The notes: generated from the sequence alone by a model not told the origin. 64,000 bases of DNA from Nostoc mirabile CHAB5784 (GCF_020829645.1 NZ_JAIVFS010000020.1:1-64000), one strand, 5' to 3'; counted from the stretch's first letter, positions 17,573-26,920 are shown. A program made the numbers and translations.

Positions 17573-17615
17573 GCAATTGTAGTTCTATCTACTGTAATTT
17601 GTTCGAGCGATCGCT
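17573..17615. repeat. Duplicated fragment of the downstream ABC transporter coding sequence
   Basis: The 26 bases at 17573-17598 are identical to 15840-15865 inside the transporter gene. The next 17 bases match at 14 positions, ending in the same tcgagcgatcgct. The fragment is in the same orientation and lies about 75 bases upstream of the gene's start. Confidence 0.8.
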
Positions 17616-17645
17616 TCCTGTAATATTAGGCTGAATCACTTTAAT

Positions 17646-17840
17646 AAGTGGTTACGCAAAATTATTTATGTCATTGCGTTCGCTCTTAGCGTTCCCGTTG
17701 GCGCAGCCTAAGAAGAGAAGGGTACGAAGTGAAGCAATCCAAAGCCGCAAGCGAATTGCAACTCTAAGAGACGCTCCGCGAACGTTTCGCTTTGCTCCAC
17801 TCGCAATGACAAATGTATATTTAATTTTGCACAACTACTT
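17646..17840. mobile_element. Palindromic MITE-like element upstream of ribokinase
   Basis: Imperfect 19-bp terminal inverted repeats (17646-17664 and 17822-17840, 16 of 19 matching) enclose inner arms tgtcattgcg and cgcaatgaca, plus a core of 'gcgttcccgttggcgcagcc'-type repeat. There is no transposase. The element happens to be open in the ribokinase frame, which would give a spurious 64-residue N-terminal extension. The true start lies just after it at 17860. Confidence 0.65.
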
Positions 17841-17859
17841 ATCAACCAAAATAAACATC

Positions 17860-18798
17860 ATGAGTATTATCGTCTTCGGCAGCATAAATATAGACTTGGT
17901 AGCAACAGCACCCCGTTTGCCAGTCGCGGGAGAAACGTTGCTAGGAGAAGACTTTTTTAAAGTTTCGGGAGGTAAAGGAGCTAATCAAGCGGTAGCGTTA
18001 GCAAAATTGGGAATTCATACCCAAATGGTGGGGCGTGTAGGTGCAGACGATTTTGGTGTGGAACTTGTCAAAAATTTACAAGCATCTGGTGTGCAGATTG
18101 GCAATATTTTCGTGGATGAGACTGTTAGTTCTGGAGTCGCCATCATCGCTGTAAATCATGCTGGTGAAAATCAAATTATTGTAATTCCTGGTGCAAATGG
18201 GTGTGTCAATCAAGAAGATGTAGAACGATTGTCCTATTTATTACCAGAAGCAACAGCACTGCTTTTACAATTAGAAATTCCGATTGCTGCGGTGATTGCA
18301 GCAGCTAAAGCAGCAAGAAAAACTAAAATAACGGTAATTCTCGATCCTGCACCCGCACAATCTGATTTGCCAGATGAACTTTACCCATTAGTGGACATTA
18401 TTACACCGAATGAAGTTGAAGCAGCGCAGTTAGTGGGTTTTGCTGTGGATGGAGAAGAACTTGCAGCCAAAGCAGCTGGAGTTTTATTAGAACGGGGTGT
18501 GAAATGTGCGATCATTAAACTGGGAGCTAAAGGTGTTTTTTGTGCCACTGCTGAGGAAAAGTTTTTTGTACCCGCGTTTCCAGTTGATGCAGTTGACACA
18601 GTAGCTGCTGGCGATGCTTTTAATGGCGGCTTGACGGCGGCACTTGTTGAAGGACTTTCTTTACATCAGGCAGTTGTTTGGGGTGCCGCCGCCGGTGCTT
18701 TGGCGACGACAAAACCAGGCGCACAAACTTCACTACCGGATAGGTTTACATTTGATGCATTTCTTAGGGAAAGGGCAGTGAAGAGTAGGGAAGATTAG
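17860..18798 (+). CDS. rbsK: Ribokinase (PfkB family)
   Basis: RbsK phosphorylates D-ribose to ribose 5-phosphate with ATP. The 312-residue protein has the PfkB signatures GGKGANQA at residues 37-44 and DTVAAGDAFNGGL at 246-258 with catalytic base Asp252, plus the NEVEAAQL motif. MSIIVFGSINIDL is the usual start. The frame extends upstream through a dispersed element and should not be used. Ribose transport genes are absent nearby. The stop codon TAG overlaps the first base of an inserted element at 18798. Confidence 0.92.
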   Translation: MSIIVFGSINIDLVATAPRLPVAGETLLGEDFFKVSGGKGANQAVALAKLGIHTQMVGRVGADDFGVELVKNLQASGVQIGNIFVDETVSSGVAIIAVNHAGENQIIVIPGANGCVNQEDVERLSYLLPEATALLLQLEIPIAAVIAAAKAARKTKITVILDPAPAQSDLPDELYPLVDIITPNEVEAAQLVGFAVDGEELAAKAAGVLLERGVKCAIIKLGAKGVFCATAEEKFFVPAFPVDAVDTVAAGDAFNGGLTAALVEGLSLHQAVVWGAAAGALATTKPGAQTSLPDRFTFDAFLRERAVKSRED

Positions 18799-18920
18799 GG
18801 ACTTCCAAGAAATAAATTATCCAAATAAACGAACCACTCCAGACACAGAGAACACAGAGAGAGGAGAAATAGAGAGAGTTTTTGCGTCAGTTTTGGAACA
18901 TTTTTTTATTTGGAAGTCCC
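18798..18920. mobile_element. MITE-like element with gggacttccaa ends and TTA duplication
   Basis: Perfect inverted ends gggacttccaa (18798-18808) and ttggaagtccc (18910-18920) enclose a purine-rich interior. TTA flanks both sides (18795-18797 and 18921-18923), consistent with a 3-bp target duplication. No coding capacity. Confidence 0.7.
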
Positions 18921-19310
18921 TTAGGGAGATACATCTGTGAGGGGTTAGAATAAAGCGGCTTTTGTCAATCAATTAAAATACTCAAAATATTTTTAATAAT
19001 AACTGTACGTTCGCTCATTTTTGATATACAAGATTTAAATTTTGCCTTACAGTGCGTGTAATTCAGGCGATTCAATGGATTCAGGCATTTTTGTCTTGCA
19101 TAGAGCTTTTGCCATTTTATGATTTATCCTATCCCTGTGCCTTAAATAATCGCCTCTGAGAGCCTTCTGTGATGGTCATAAATTTTACTTACAAGTAATG
19201 ATTTACTTAAAAGTAGTCGTTTTCCTTTTGCATTAAGCCTTTAATTCCGCTTCGACTTTCAAAATAAGCGAACGCACAGTAATAAGGTGTACCAATCAAT
19301 GTTAATACAA
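18921..19310. other. Intergenic, no gene recognised
   Basis: AT-rich sequence with no convincing ORF, hairpin or repeat apart from the terminator that begins at 19311. Confidence 0.4.
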
Positions 19311-19346
19311 AGCCCTCAAGGTAAGATGAGGGCTTGGCATTTTTTT
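19311..19346. terminator. Terminator hairpin downstream of the leftward oxidase operon
   Basis: A perfect 8-bp stem agccctca / tgagggct (19311-19318 with 19327-19334) has a run of seven T at 19340-19346 on the plus strand and T-rich sequence on the other. It lies just past the stop of the leftward gene at 19370 and may work in both directions. Confidence 0.7.
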
Positions 19347-19369
19347 GCTAGATATCGGCTTAATCTCTT

Positions 19370-20500
19370 CTACTCGCGAGCAAGGGTAATCTGGGCAGCG
19401 TCAAAGTCTTGTAGCCGAGTCATGTTTCCACTGTTCTTATCTATGCTATACACAGCATTAGGTGTCTCATACCTCATAGCTCCAAATGCTAGGAGTTGAC
19501 CTGTTGCAGAGCAAACTAAGCTTTGTAAGCCATTATTCCATGCTTGACCATTAAATTTCAATTGTGCCAGTCTGATCGGGTTTTTTTGATTTGAGTCTAG
19601 CTGCACCAAAGTTGTATCGCCATTTAATCCAACTAAAGAGGTATAAAGTTTTCCATCTGGGCACTGAGCTAGATTGCTGGCTCGCTCATCGTTCGGGAAT
19701 TTAATCTTACTAATAGAACTGATCTCTCCTGTTTGAAGGTTAATATCTACTAATGTGATCGGTGGTGTACCGTTCTTTTTACCTACTAGACCGATGAGTC
19801 GCCCATCACTAGTGCCTAGCAAGCTCCCAAGCTGTTGATTCTGTTTAAGTCCTGAGATTATCAAAGTTTTTATAGGCGTACCTAAAAATGTAATGCGAGT
19901 CGGTGTAGCCTGTTTCCTATCAATGGTGATAGGAGTAGCGGCTACAACAAGCGTCCCATCGCTTAAAGAAGTGAAGCCACTCAATGTCTCATTAGTCTCT
20001 ACTAAAGGTGTAACCGGATCGGCAACTGTGCCATTCCCTAAAGAAGTGAGGCTACTCAATATATCATTAACGTCTCCTAAAGCTGTATCGAGATTGGCAA
20101 GTGTGCCATCGTTTAAAACAGCGAAGCTACTCAACGTCTGATTAGACTGTACTAAAGCTGTACCGCGCTCGGCAAGTATCTGAGAGATTATTTGTGGACT
20201 TAGAAGCTGAACCTTTCCTGTATTTAAAGCTTGCAAAACAAAGGATTCCAAAACAAGTCCTAGCCCTACAGGCTTAATATCTGTGGGTACAATGTTTGGG
20301 GCAATGCTATTTAATTCAGTGGTATTTACCTCTGGAATAGCCGTTTGGTCAGTGTTGATGATAGAGCCAGAACCTATACCTAGAATTTTGAAACTTGGAG
20401 TTTGCGCCAAAGTTTTGTTGCCTAGATAACCAAGCCCAGATACTATAGTTGCACCAAGTACCAACTGGCCAAACTGCCGGCGTGATAGCTTGTAACTCAT
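19370..20500 (-). CDS. Tat-exported conserved protein, partner of the copper radical oxidase
   Basis: This 376-residue protein has a twin-arginine signal (LSRRQFGQL followed by a hydrophobic stretch to about residue 31, cleavage near TLAQT). The mature protein has an N-terminal region with repeated L(S)xxxxLxDGTL units (about residues 115-190), then a beta-propeller-like region with DGRLIGLVG and DGKLYTSLVG motifs. I do not recognise a named family. It follows the oxidase-like gene at 20566 by 65 bases on the same strand, so the two are probably co-transcribed. Tat export would fit a folded or cofactor-binding periplasmic partner; that role is inference. Confidence 0.7.
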   Translation of the reverse strand: MSYKLSRRQFGQLVLGATIVSGLGYLGNKTLAQTPSFKILGIGSGSIINTDQTAIPEVNTTELNSIAPNIVPTDIKPVGLGLVLESFVLQALNTGKVQLLSPQIISQILAERGTALVQSNQTLSSFAVLNDGTLANLDTALGDVNDILSSLTSLGNGTVADPVTPLVETNETLSGFTSLSDGTLVVAATPITIDRKQATPTRITFLGTPIKTLIISGLKQNQQLGSLLGTSDGRLIGLVGKKNGTPPITLVDINLQTGEISSISKIKFPNDERASNLAQCPDGKLYTSLVGLNGDTTLVQLDSNQKNPIRLAQLKFNGQAWNNGLQSLVCSATGQLLAFGAMRYETPNAVYSIDKNSGNMTRLQDFDAAQITLARE

Positions 20501-20565
20501 ATTTCCACTCCTAGAATTAATGACTTATTATTAGGTGGCAGTGTATTGAACATAAACGGGTAAGG

Positions 20566-22053
20566 CTATAATATTCGAATCCAGGTTGCTACTGAGGGTG
20601 TTCCATTGTTGTCACTAATAAAAAGCATGTACCAGCCTGGTACTGCTATGTTTCGATTGCTTGTTAGCGTGACATTGAGAGAATTAGCGTTCCTAAAATT
20701 AATCGGCACATCCAGTAACCTTTGTTCTGTATCACAGGAATGAGTGGTTGCCATTGGTCTAATCAGACTAACCCATTTAATATTCGCAGCCTGGGGTGTC
20801 TGAATTGTAAATTGCCGTGCGTAGTTCAATTCTTGAGGAGCGCTCTGAATAATTGGGCGCGATCGCGACATATATGCAGGACTGTAGATTTCTAATCGCA
20901 GTTCATTGACCTTCCGTTGAGGGTTACCCCCAGCTGTGACTACCCTACCATCTGGTAGGAGCAAGGCCACTGAGTGATATACGCGGGGGACATTTTGTTT
21001 AGCTACTACTGTCCAGGTATTTGTAGCTGGATTGTAGATTTCTGCTGGCAGCATTGATTGTGCTGTGTCCTCATTCATTTTGCTACCATTGCAAACAAAC
21101 ACTGTGCGATCGGGTAACAAAACTGCGCTGTGATGCATCCGAGCATAGTTTAGAGGCTGTGCTGGTACGTAAGTTGGGTTAGTAGCTTTTAAATTTACAA
21201 TATTGACCCTGTTTGTTGCCTTATTACCACTACCTCCACCCATAATCATCACTTTTTGGTCTTGTGCAGGTGGTAAAAGCACGCTGGTAGCTTGATTTCC
21301 AAAAGCTGAGTCTTGCAGCCCTGGCACCACTTTTTCTGTAATGGGTTCGGTAAATGTCTCTGGTAGGGTTAGTATAGCTGGCGCTATTCCAATGTTGCCG
21401 CCCATCTGGGCACCTGAATAAAACATTTTTCCACTATCGAGTAGAAACAGATGTAAGTATGGCGCGTAGGGACGAGTTATTGGAAAAGCGTTCCAACCAT
21501 TTGGAAAGAAAGCAGAATAAATTTCTGGTTGTCTGTTGAGCTTGCCATCTTTATCTGGCCCAGATATTGCAAAGATCCGACCGCTGCCTAGTGTTAACAC
21601 AGTAGGATACCAGCGGCCATTATTCATTGGTGGTATCTTGACCCATTTCTCCCCAATAGGATCAAACATCAGAGCTGAGGGTGAACCATAAAATGGGTCA
21701 TAGCGCAAAGTTCCACCTGCAACCAATAACCTACCATCAGGACGGAAGGAGTGGCCAGCGCAAAAAAGATCAATAGGTTGATTATTACTATCCAATGGAG
21801 CCTTTTGACTGCTAAAGGTTCCTTTAATCACATCCCAAACCACACTGTCATAGGGAGTATTTAACCGACTGGGATCATTACCTGAACCGCAGAAAAAGAA
21901 TACTTTACCAGTACGAAGTAAAGCGGCATGTATAGGGATGATTGGCGCACTGTACGGCAATACTTCCCATTTGTCTGTGGTAGTAGCCTGAGCGATGAAA
22001 GTCCCTAAATCCGTTTCCTCTTGGAGGTTAGCATTGTTATCAACTTGAGTCAC
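20566..22053 (-). CDS. Galactose oxidase / glyoxal oxidase-like copper radical oxidase
   Basis: This 495-residue protein has a Kelch-type propeller followed by the galactose oxidase-like early-set domain (YSPAYMSRSRP near 390). The residues that ligate copper and form the Tyr-Cys cofactor all appear present: Cys98 in LFCAGHS, Tyr149 in GRWYPT, Tyr359-His360 in RVYHSVALLLPDGR and His438 in TTHSCDTEQR. It should oxidise a primary alcohol or aldehyde with O2, giving H2O2. No standard N-terminal signal peptide is visible, so its location is uncertain. The Tat-exported protein downstream may assist. Assignment of the ligands is by motif alignment in my head, not by search. Confidence 0.8.
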   Translation of the reverse strand: MTQVDNNANLQEETDLGTFIAQATTTDKWEVLPYSAPIIPIHAALLRTGKVFFFCGSGNDPSRLNTPYDSVVWDVIKGTFSSQKAPLDSNNQPIDLFCAGHSFRPDGRLLVAGGTLRYDPFYGSPSALMFDPIGEKWVKIPPMNNGRWYPTVLTLGSGRIFAISGPDKDGKLNRQPEIYSAFFPNGWNAFPITRPYAPYLHLFLLDSGKMFYSGAQMGGNIGIAPAILTLPETFTEPITEKVVPGLQDSAFGNQATSVLLPPAQDQKVMIMGGGSGNKATNRVNIVNLKATNPTYVPAQPLNYARMHHSAVLLPDRTVFVCNGSKMNEDTAQSMLPAEIYNPATNTWTVVAKQNVPRVYHSVALLLPDGRVVTAGGNPQRKVNELRLEIYSPAYMSRSRPIIQSAPQELNYARQFTIQTPQAANIKWVSLIRPMATTHSCDTEQRLLDVPINFRNANSLNVTLTSNRNIAVPGWYMLFISDNNGTPSVATWIRIL

Positions 22054-23073
22054 TTTATTTACAATTATTCCTACGTAGGTTTTATGTTTTTGTTTTTTGT
22101 TTCAGTAACTTATACCTAAAATTATATCTATACTTTTTTAGGCTTATCTAATGTTAAGATGTGATGTTTTTATAACAAGATTAGGTAAATACCGTTTTTT
22201 CATTAGTAATTACGCGGTCAATTTTCCCTGCTATTGAGTATCTAATTAAGCCTTGTACTGTGTTTTTTCGGAAAGGATCAACCATGTTTTTAAATATGAT
22301 ACGTATACTTTTCAGTTCTTGTCATTGGGCATTCCTGGGAAAAAATTGTGTTTTTGACCTTATATTTGTGACTAATTTTAAACACTCAGATGTCGCGCAT
22401 TTAATTTGCACAGCTAGGGCGGGCAAAATGCCCACTCCACAAGAGATTTGTTTTTTGGAGGATGCAAATTAAAATATTTTTAGTTTATTTTTTTATGGGA
22501 AAAAAATAAATAGCTTAAATTTAAATTACAGGTATAATACAATACATATTACATAGTTGATAGAATTAAGAGGATCGCGACATTCCCATTAGAGCTAATT
22601 TGTAAACTAGAGTAAAGTTTTTGATTCGTAAGAGTTTCAAGAATTTGAGCCAATCAAGCATTTATTCTGTGAAAGTCTTGCCCAGGAATCAATTGGATAT
22701 CCTTAAGATTTTCTTTGCGAATCAGCTTTTAGCCTTTTGCGAAATAGATTGGCAATTTCTTACAGGGGATGGATGAATTCAACTGGAAAAAGTAAGTAGG
22801 TTTTTTAGGAAGCAATGCTTAGACTCCGTTTTCGACGATCGCTTTTGGCTGCGATACCTTCTTTGCGAGACGCTACGCGAACGGTGGGCTTTGCCTACGC
22901 AAGTTTGAGACGATTAGCTCAAAGCTAAAAGATTTTCCGCCATGGGCATGATACAAAGCACAGCCAAAGCGTAGTAAAATAATGTAGTAAAGCTCAGAGT
23001 GGGTTGTAAAAATCGAAACCTACTTAGTAGAAACAGTGGTAACATCAATCGCTCTCAAAGCAAGATTGTCGCC
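22054..23073. other. Long intergenic region with dispersed repeats
   Basis: About 1 kb without a supported gene. It is very AT-rich. A hairpin gggca-aaa-tgccc lies near 22419-22431, and a palindromic repeat of the 'gcgagacgctacgcgaacgg' type spans about 22850-22905. ORFs here (for example 22260-22472) lack ribosome binding sites and protein-like composition. Confidence 0.5.
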
Positions 23074-24129
23074 ATGAGCAACTCAACTCCAATGGATGAC
23101 AAGAAGAATGTTCCCAAGAAAAAGGGCAGGACGCTCCCTCCCAAGCTGATCATCTGGCTGGGAAAGTTTGTCTGGACGACTATGTGGCAAATCATGATGT
23201 CAAAGCTTGCTCCTAGCAATCAGTCGGGAGCTTATATTCGTCCTAATAGCCAGTTTCGGAAGTTCATTGGCACAGAAGAAGGGAATCCGTACCCACCAGC
23301 AGCAGGGCGCTACAAACTCTATGTTGGGCTGGGCTGTCCTTGGGCGCACCGAACCCTAGTTGTGCGATCGCTCAAAAAACTCGAAGCGGTAATATCAGTA
23401 TGCATCGTCTCTCCTTCTCCCATTGAAGGCGGTTGGATATTCAACGAGGAAGAAGAAGGTAGTCGCACACTGGCTGAATTTTATCAGCTGGCAGAACCTG
23501 GTTACAGTGGACGCTCTACAGTTCCAATACTATGGGATAACCAAACAAAAACCATCGTCAACAATGAGAGTTCAGAGATTATCGTCATGCTGAACTCTGA
23601 GTTTAACGAGTTCGCCAACAATCCGACGCTAAATCTTTACCCAGAAGTACTCAAAGAAAAAATTGACTGGTGGAATGAAAAGATTTATCACGCGGTAAAT
23701 AACGGTGTATATCGCTGCGGCTTTGCCCAAAGCCAAGAAGCATACAATCAAGCCTGTAATGAACTGTTTGCAACTCTCGATGAGATTGACATTGCATTGC
23801 AGACTAGTAGATATCTGTGTGGGGACAATCTCACCCTTGCAGATGTCCGTTTATTCACGACGTTATTTCGGTTTGATAGTGCCTACTATGGGTTGTTTAA
23901 GTGCAATAGGCAGCGAATTCGAGACTATCAGAACTTGGGAGCTTACTTACGCGATTTATATCAGCTTCCAGGTGTAGCTGACACCTGCGATGTAGAGAGT
24001 GTGAAGCGGGACTACTACGGGAACCTATTCCCACTCAATCCGGGTGGGATTATTCCCGATGGGCCTGATATGTCTTATCTTTATCAACCACATGGGCGCG
24101 ATCGCATCGGCACAGTGAAGGCTTCATAA
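23074..24129 (+). CDS. Glutathione S-transferase family protein, glutathionyl-hydroquinone reductase-like
   Basis: This 351-residue protein has an N-terminal thioredoxin fold with the catalytic motif GLGCPWAHRT (Cys88), followed by TVPILWD, NNESSEIIVML and a C-terminal helical GST domain with LCGDNLTLADVRLF. The CPWAHR motif and the length are those of Xi-class glutathionyl-hydroquinone reductases (YqjG/ECM4 type), which reduce glutathionylated quinols. The ATG at 23074 is preferred over an upstream GTG at 22999, because the intervening 25 codons look non-coding. There is a basic patch and a weakly hydrophobic stretch in the first 45 residues. No operon partner is evident. Confidence 0.85.
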   Translation: MSNSTPMDDKKNVPKKKGRTLPPKLIIWLGKFVWTTMWQIMMSKLAPSNQSGAYIRPNSQFRKFIGTEEGNPYPPAAGRYKLYVGLGCPWAHRTLVVRSLKKLEAVISVCIVSPSPIEGGWIFNEEEEGSRTLAEFYQLAEPGYSGRSTVPILWDNQTKTIVNNESSEIIVMLNSEFNEFANNPTLNLYPEVLKEKIDWWNEKIYHAVNNGVYRCGFAQSQEAYNQACNELFATLDEIDIALQTSRYLCGDNLTLADVRLFTTLFRFDSAYYGLFKCNRQRIRDYQNLGAYLRDLYQLPGVADTCDVESVKRDYYGNLFPLNPGGIIPDGPDMSYLYQPHGRDRIGTVKAS

Positions 24130-24140
24130 GGTACATTGAA

Positions 24141-24340
24141 AAAGAGGCAAGGGAGCAGGGAGCAAGGGGGATGGTTCCGGTGGGAATTCGACCTTGCCTA
24201 TTGCGTTAGCTTCCTGCTCTTTACGAGAACACAAGCCAAAAAGTAGGGGACTCAGACTCATGTTCCGCTCTGCTCTGTGTCTGGAGGAAGAAGTGATTTC
24301 CCCCCCTGCTCCCTGCCCCCTTCCCCCTGCCTCTTCACTC
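24141..24340. repeat. G-rich/C-rich inverted repeat pair
   Basis: A purine tract gaggcaagggagcagggagc (from about 24144) is mirrored by a pyrimidine tract with ccctgcccccttccccctgc (from about 24311). Together they could form a long imperfect stem. A related G-rich tract occurs at 54895-54951. The right arm sits just before the aspartoacylase-like gene. Confidence 0.6.
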
Positions 24341-24369
24341 GATGGCTGCATTCTGGAGTTGGTGTAATT

Positions 24370-25254
24370 GTGAACCAGATTAATCGAGTTGCAATTGTTG
24401 GTGGAACTCATGGCAATGAGTTTACGGGAGCCTACTTAATTCAAAAATTTGCCCAGTTTCCCGACTTGATTACTAGACAAAGTTTTGAAACAGTTACTCT
24501 GTTAGCAAATCCTAACGCTTTTGCGGCGGGGAGGCGATATGTAGAGAAAGATTTAAATCGTTGTTTTCTCAAGCAAGATTTACAAGATCCGACTCTGAGC
24601 AGTTACGAAGAATTGCAAGCTAAATCAATCCAGCACACCCTAGCATCAAATAGGGATAAACAAGCAGATTTTATCCTAGACTTGCACAGCAGTACAGCTA
24701 ATATGGGTTTGACAATTATTTTGGTAAATAGTCATTCCTTAAACTTGAAATTGGCTGCTTATTTGAGCCAGATTAATCCTTTAGTTAGGGTTTATCGCTG
24801 CTCTTTTAAATCAATTGAAGAAAATCCATTTGTAAATTCTCTGTGCGAATTAGGCTTTGCGATCGAGGTTGGCCCTATTGCCCAAGGACTCTTAAAAGCA
24901 ACGCTGTTCCAACAAACAGAGGAACTTGTTTATGCGGTTATGGACTATATAGAACACTTTAACCAGGGTGGAATTCCATCAACTAACGAAACATTGATTC
25001 TGTATGACCATTTATCAGTTGTGGACTATCCAAAAAAACCGGATGGTACAATATTTGGGATGATTCATCCAGAGCTTCAGGATAAGGATTATGAAGCCTT
25101 AAACCCAGGAGATCCAATTTTTATAACCTTTGATGATAAAATAATTTTTTATGATGGTGCATCTACCGTTTGGCCGATTTTTATAAATGAGGCAGCTTAT
25201 TACGAAAAGGGAATTGCAATGTGTTTTACCCAGAGGCAGCAAATAAATATATAG
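24370..25254 (+). CDS. Aspartoacylase / succinylglutamate desuccinylase family metalloenzyme
   Basis: This 294-residue zinc hydrolase is of the AstE/AspA type. Zinc ligands are His14 and Glu17 in GGTHGNE and His106 in LDLHSS. NPNAFAAGRR and EKDLNRCF supply the substrate-binding arginines, and AIEVGPIAQG carries the catalytic glutamate. It should release an acyl group from an N-acyl amino acid such as N-acetylaspartate. The start is a GTG at 24370 with ggag at 24355. The longer frame upstream reads through a C-rich repeat and is unlikely. Confidence 0.88.
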   Translation: MNQINRVAIVGGTHGNEFTGAYLIQKFAQFPDLITRQSFETVTLLANPNAFAAGRRYVEKDLNRCFLKQDLQDPTLSSYEELQAKSIQHTLASNRDKQADFILDLHSSTANMGLTIILVNSHSLNLKLAAYLSQINPLVRVYRCSFKSIEENPFVNSLCELGFAIEVGPIAQGLLKATLFQQTEELVYAVMDYIEHFNQGGIPSTNETLILYDHLSVVDYPKKPDGTIFGMIHPELQDKDYEALNPGDPIFITFDDKIIFYDGASTVWPIFINEAAYYEKGIAMCFTQRQQINI

Positions 25255-25365
25255 GATGTGTAAAAGATTTTTTGTATGATCGCTTTTGATTGGAAGTAAT
25301 GATATAAATTGAGCATCCAAATCATCAATTACTTTTATATCTAGTGCGATCGCTAAAACTTACTT

Positions 25366-25494
25366 GAACCTATCCCACTATTCTAAAAATCCCTACTTTT
25401 TTTCGTAAAATGTGCTTGAAAACCTTAATTTTTCGTTTTCAGTTCTCAATAAGGTTAAGCTTTGTAGCACAGATATTATTAGTGGGATAGGTTC
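25366..25494. mobile_element. Inverted-repeat element with gaacctatcccacta ends
   Basis: Perfect 15-bp inverted repeats (25366-25380 and 25480-25494) enclose an AT-rich 99-base interior without coding potential. No clear target duplication is seen. It is probably a non-autonomous transposon remnant. Confidence 0.65.
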
Positions 25495-25557
25495 TTATAC
25501 GTTTAAATGTGTCTTGGTTATGATATATTGATGACCAGCAATTATATATCAGGGTAA

Positions 25558-25767
25558 AAAGTTGTCCGCAAGGCTGATCAAGTCGAGATTAAAGGAGCGC
25601 TGAAAACCCATTATCTAATTCACCGGAAGTATCTTGTAAACAAGCAGAATTTGTTTACAAATATGGGACACTTATTAGTGTTCAATCTAGGCGATGCCTA
25701 TAACGGGCTATTCGGCGTTGGAATGCTGCTCTTAAAATCACTCTTGATCGATAAAGCCCAAACCTAA
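25558..25767 (+). pseudogene. Orphan open frame, possible gene fragment
   Basis: About 69 codons are open between a TAA and the next TAA. They encode a protein-like stretch (VEIKGALKTHYLIHRKYLVN, then MGHLLVFNLGDAYNGLFGVG). There is no start codon near the beginning and no ribosome binding site before the internal ATG at 25663. The composition looks more like a coding remnant than random DNA. I cannot name a family. Confidence 0.3.
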
Positions 25768-25815
25768 GATTATATTTACGTTACGCTTAAAATCGTCCAA
25801 ATACCTGAACTAATA

Positions 25816-26799
25816 ATGAAAATCAAAAGACAAGCAAACAAACCAATAGCGAGTCTTTCTTTGGACTTGGATAATGTTTGGTCTTTTCTAAAAAATCAGG
25901 GCGCTCCGGGTTGGGAGACTTTCCCCTCTTACTTAGATATTGCAGTGCCTCGTTTCTTAGAAATTTTTCAGCAATGGGATTTGACAATCACAGTCTTCAT
26001 TGTGGGTCAGGATGCAGCGTTGGAAAAGAATACCAAAGCATTACAAGCGATCGCCAACGCCAATCATGAAATTGGCAATCATTCATTTTACCATGATCCT
26101 TGGCTACATCTATATTCAGAGGATGAGATTGAACAAGAGGTGGCCTTAGCCGAACAACATATCAAGCGCGTCACCCATCAACATCCTATCGGCTTCCGAG
26201 GGCCTGGATACAGTTTCTCCCCTGCGGTATTGAAAGTCCTAGCACGACGGGGATACGAATATGATGCTTCGACTTTCCCCACATTTTTGGGGCCCATCGC
26301 ACGAGCATATTATTTGATGACTTGTAAACTGAGCAAGGAAGAACGCAAGAAACGGGAAGCCTTATTTGGCGGTTTCAAAGAGGGTTTGCAGCCTCTGAAA
26401 CCCTACCAGTGGCACATGGGTAAGTATAGACTCACTGAAATTCCTGTTACCACGATGCCAATTTTCAAGGTGCCAATTCACTTCAGCTACATTATGTATC
26501 TGAGTACATTTTCTTCAGAAGTGGCGTTACTCTACCTGAGAATTGCCCTGTGGTTGTGTAAACTTACCCATGTCCAGCCTTCTTTGCTATTCCATCCTAC
26601 AGACTTTGTAAGTCAAGAGGATGTGCCAGAGCTATCATTCTTCCCTGGAATGAGCCTTCCCACCTACAAGAAGCTGGCAATAGTGAACAAAAGTTTGGAA
26701 CTTATATCCAGTCAGTTTAATGTTTTGACTGTTGCACAACACGCCAAATCCGTAGCCGGTGCCCGTCAACTGCCTGTATTAGTGCCTCAAAAGAGGTAA
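25816..26799 (+). CDS. Polysaccharide deacetylase (NodB-type) family protein
   Basis: This 327-residue protein is of the CE4 fold. The aspartates lie in LSLDLDN (Asp17/Asp19), the zinc-binding HxxxH motif is HSFYH (His89/His93) within HEIGNHSFYH, and FRGPGYS is the third motif. Family enzymes remove N-acetyl groups from polysaccharides. The HEIGNH form and the insertion around residues 165-205 (KLSKEERKKREALFGG) resemble members linked to cell-envelope or lipid-linked sugars. No signal peptide is seen. The long upstream region carries a mobile-element remnant, so any regulation is not visible. Confidence 0.85.
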   Translation: MKIKRQANKPIASLSLDLDNVWSFLKNQGAPGWETFPSYLDIAVPRFLEIFQQWDLTITVFIVGQDAALEKNTKALQAIANANHEIGNHSFYHDPWLHLYSEDEIEQEVALAEQHIKRVTHQHPIGFRGPGYSFSPAVLKVLARRGYEYDASTFPTFLGPIARAYYLMTCKLSKEERKKREALFGGFKEGLQPLKPYQWHMGKYRLTEIPVTTMPIFKVPIHFSYIMYLSTFSSEVALLYLRIALWLCKLTHVQPSLLFHPTDFVSQEDVPELSFFPGMSLPTYKKLAIVNKSLELISSQFNVLTVAQHAKSVAGARQLPVLVPQKR

Positions 26800-26920
26800 A
26801 AATATGATTTATGCAATTGATAAGTCCAATTTGTATCCTTAATTACAGACAAAATTAACTTTGATCTGTTTTTAGGAAGGAGAAAATAGTGTTGGCAAAA
26901 AGATAAATTTATTTTTATAA

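Noticed and set aside
22260..22472. 70-codon ORF in the long intergenic region
   Set aside because: No ribosome binding site, AT-biased composition and a stretch of dispersed repeat inside it.
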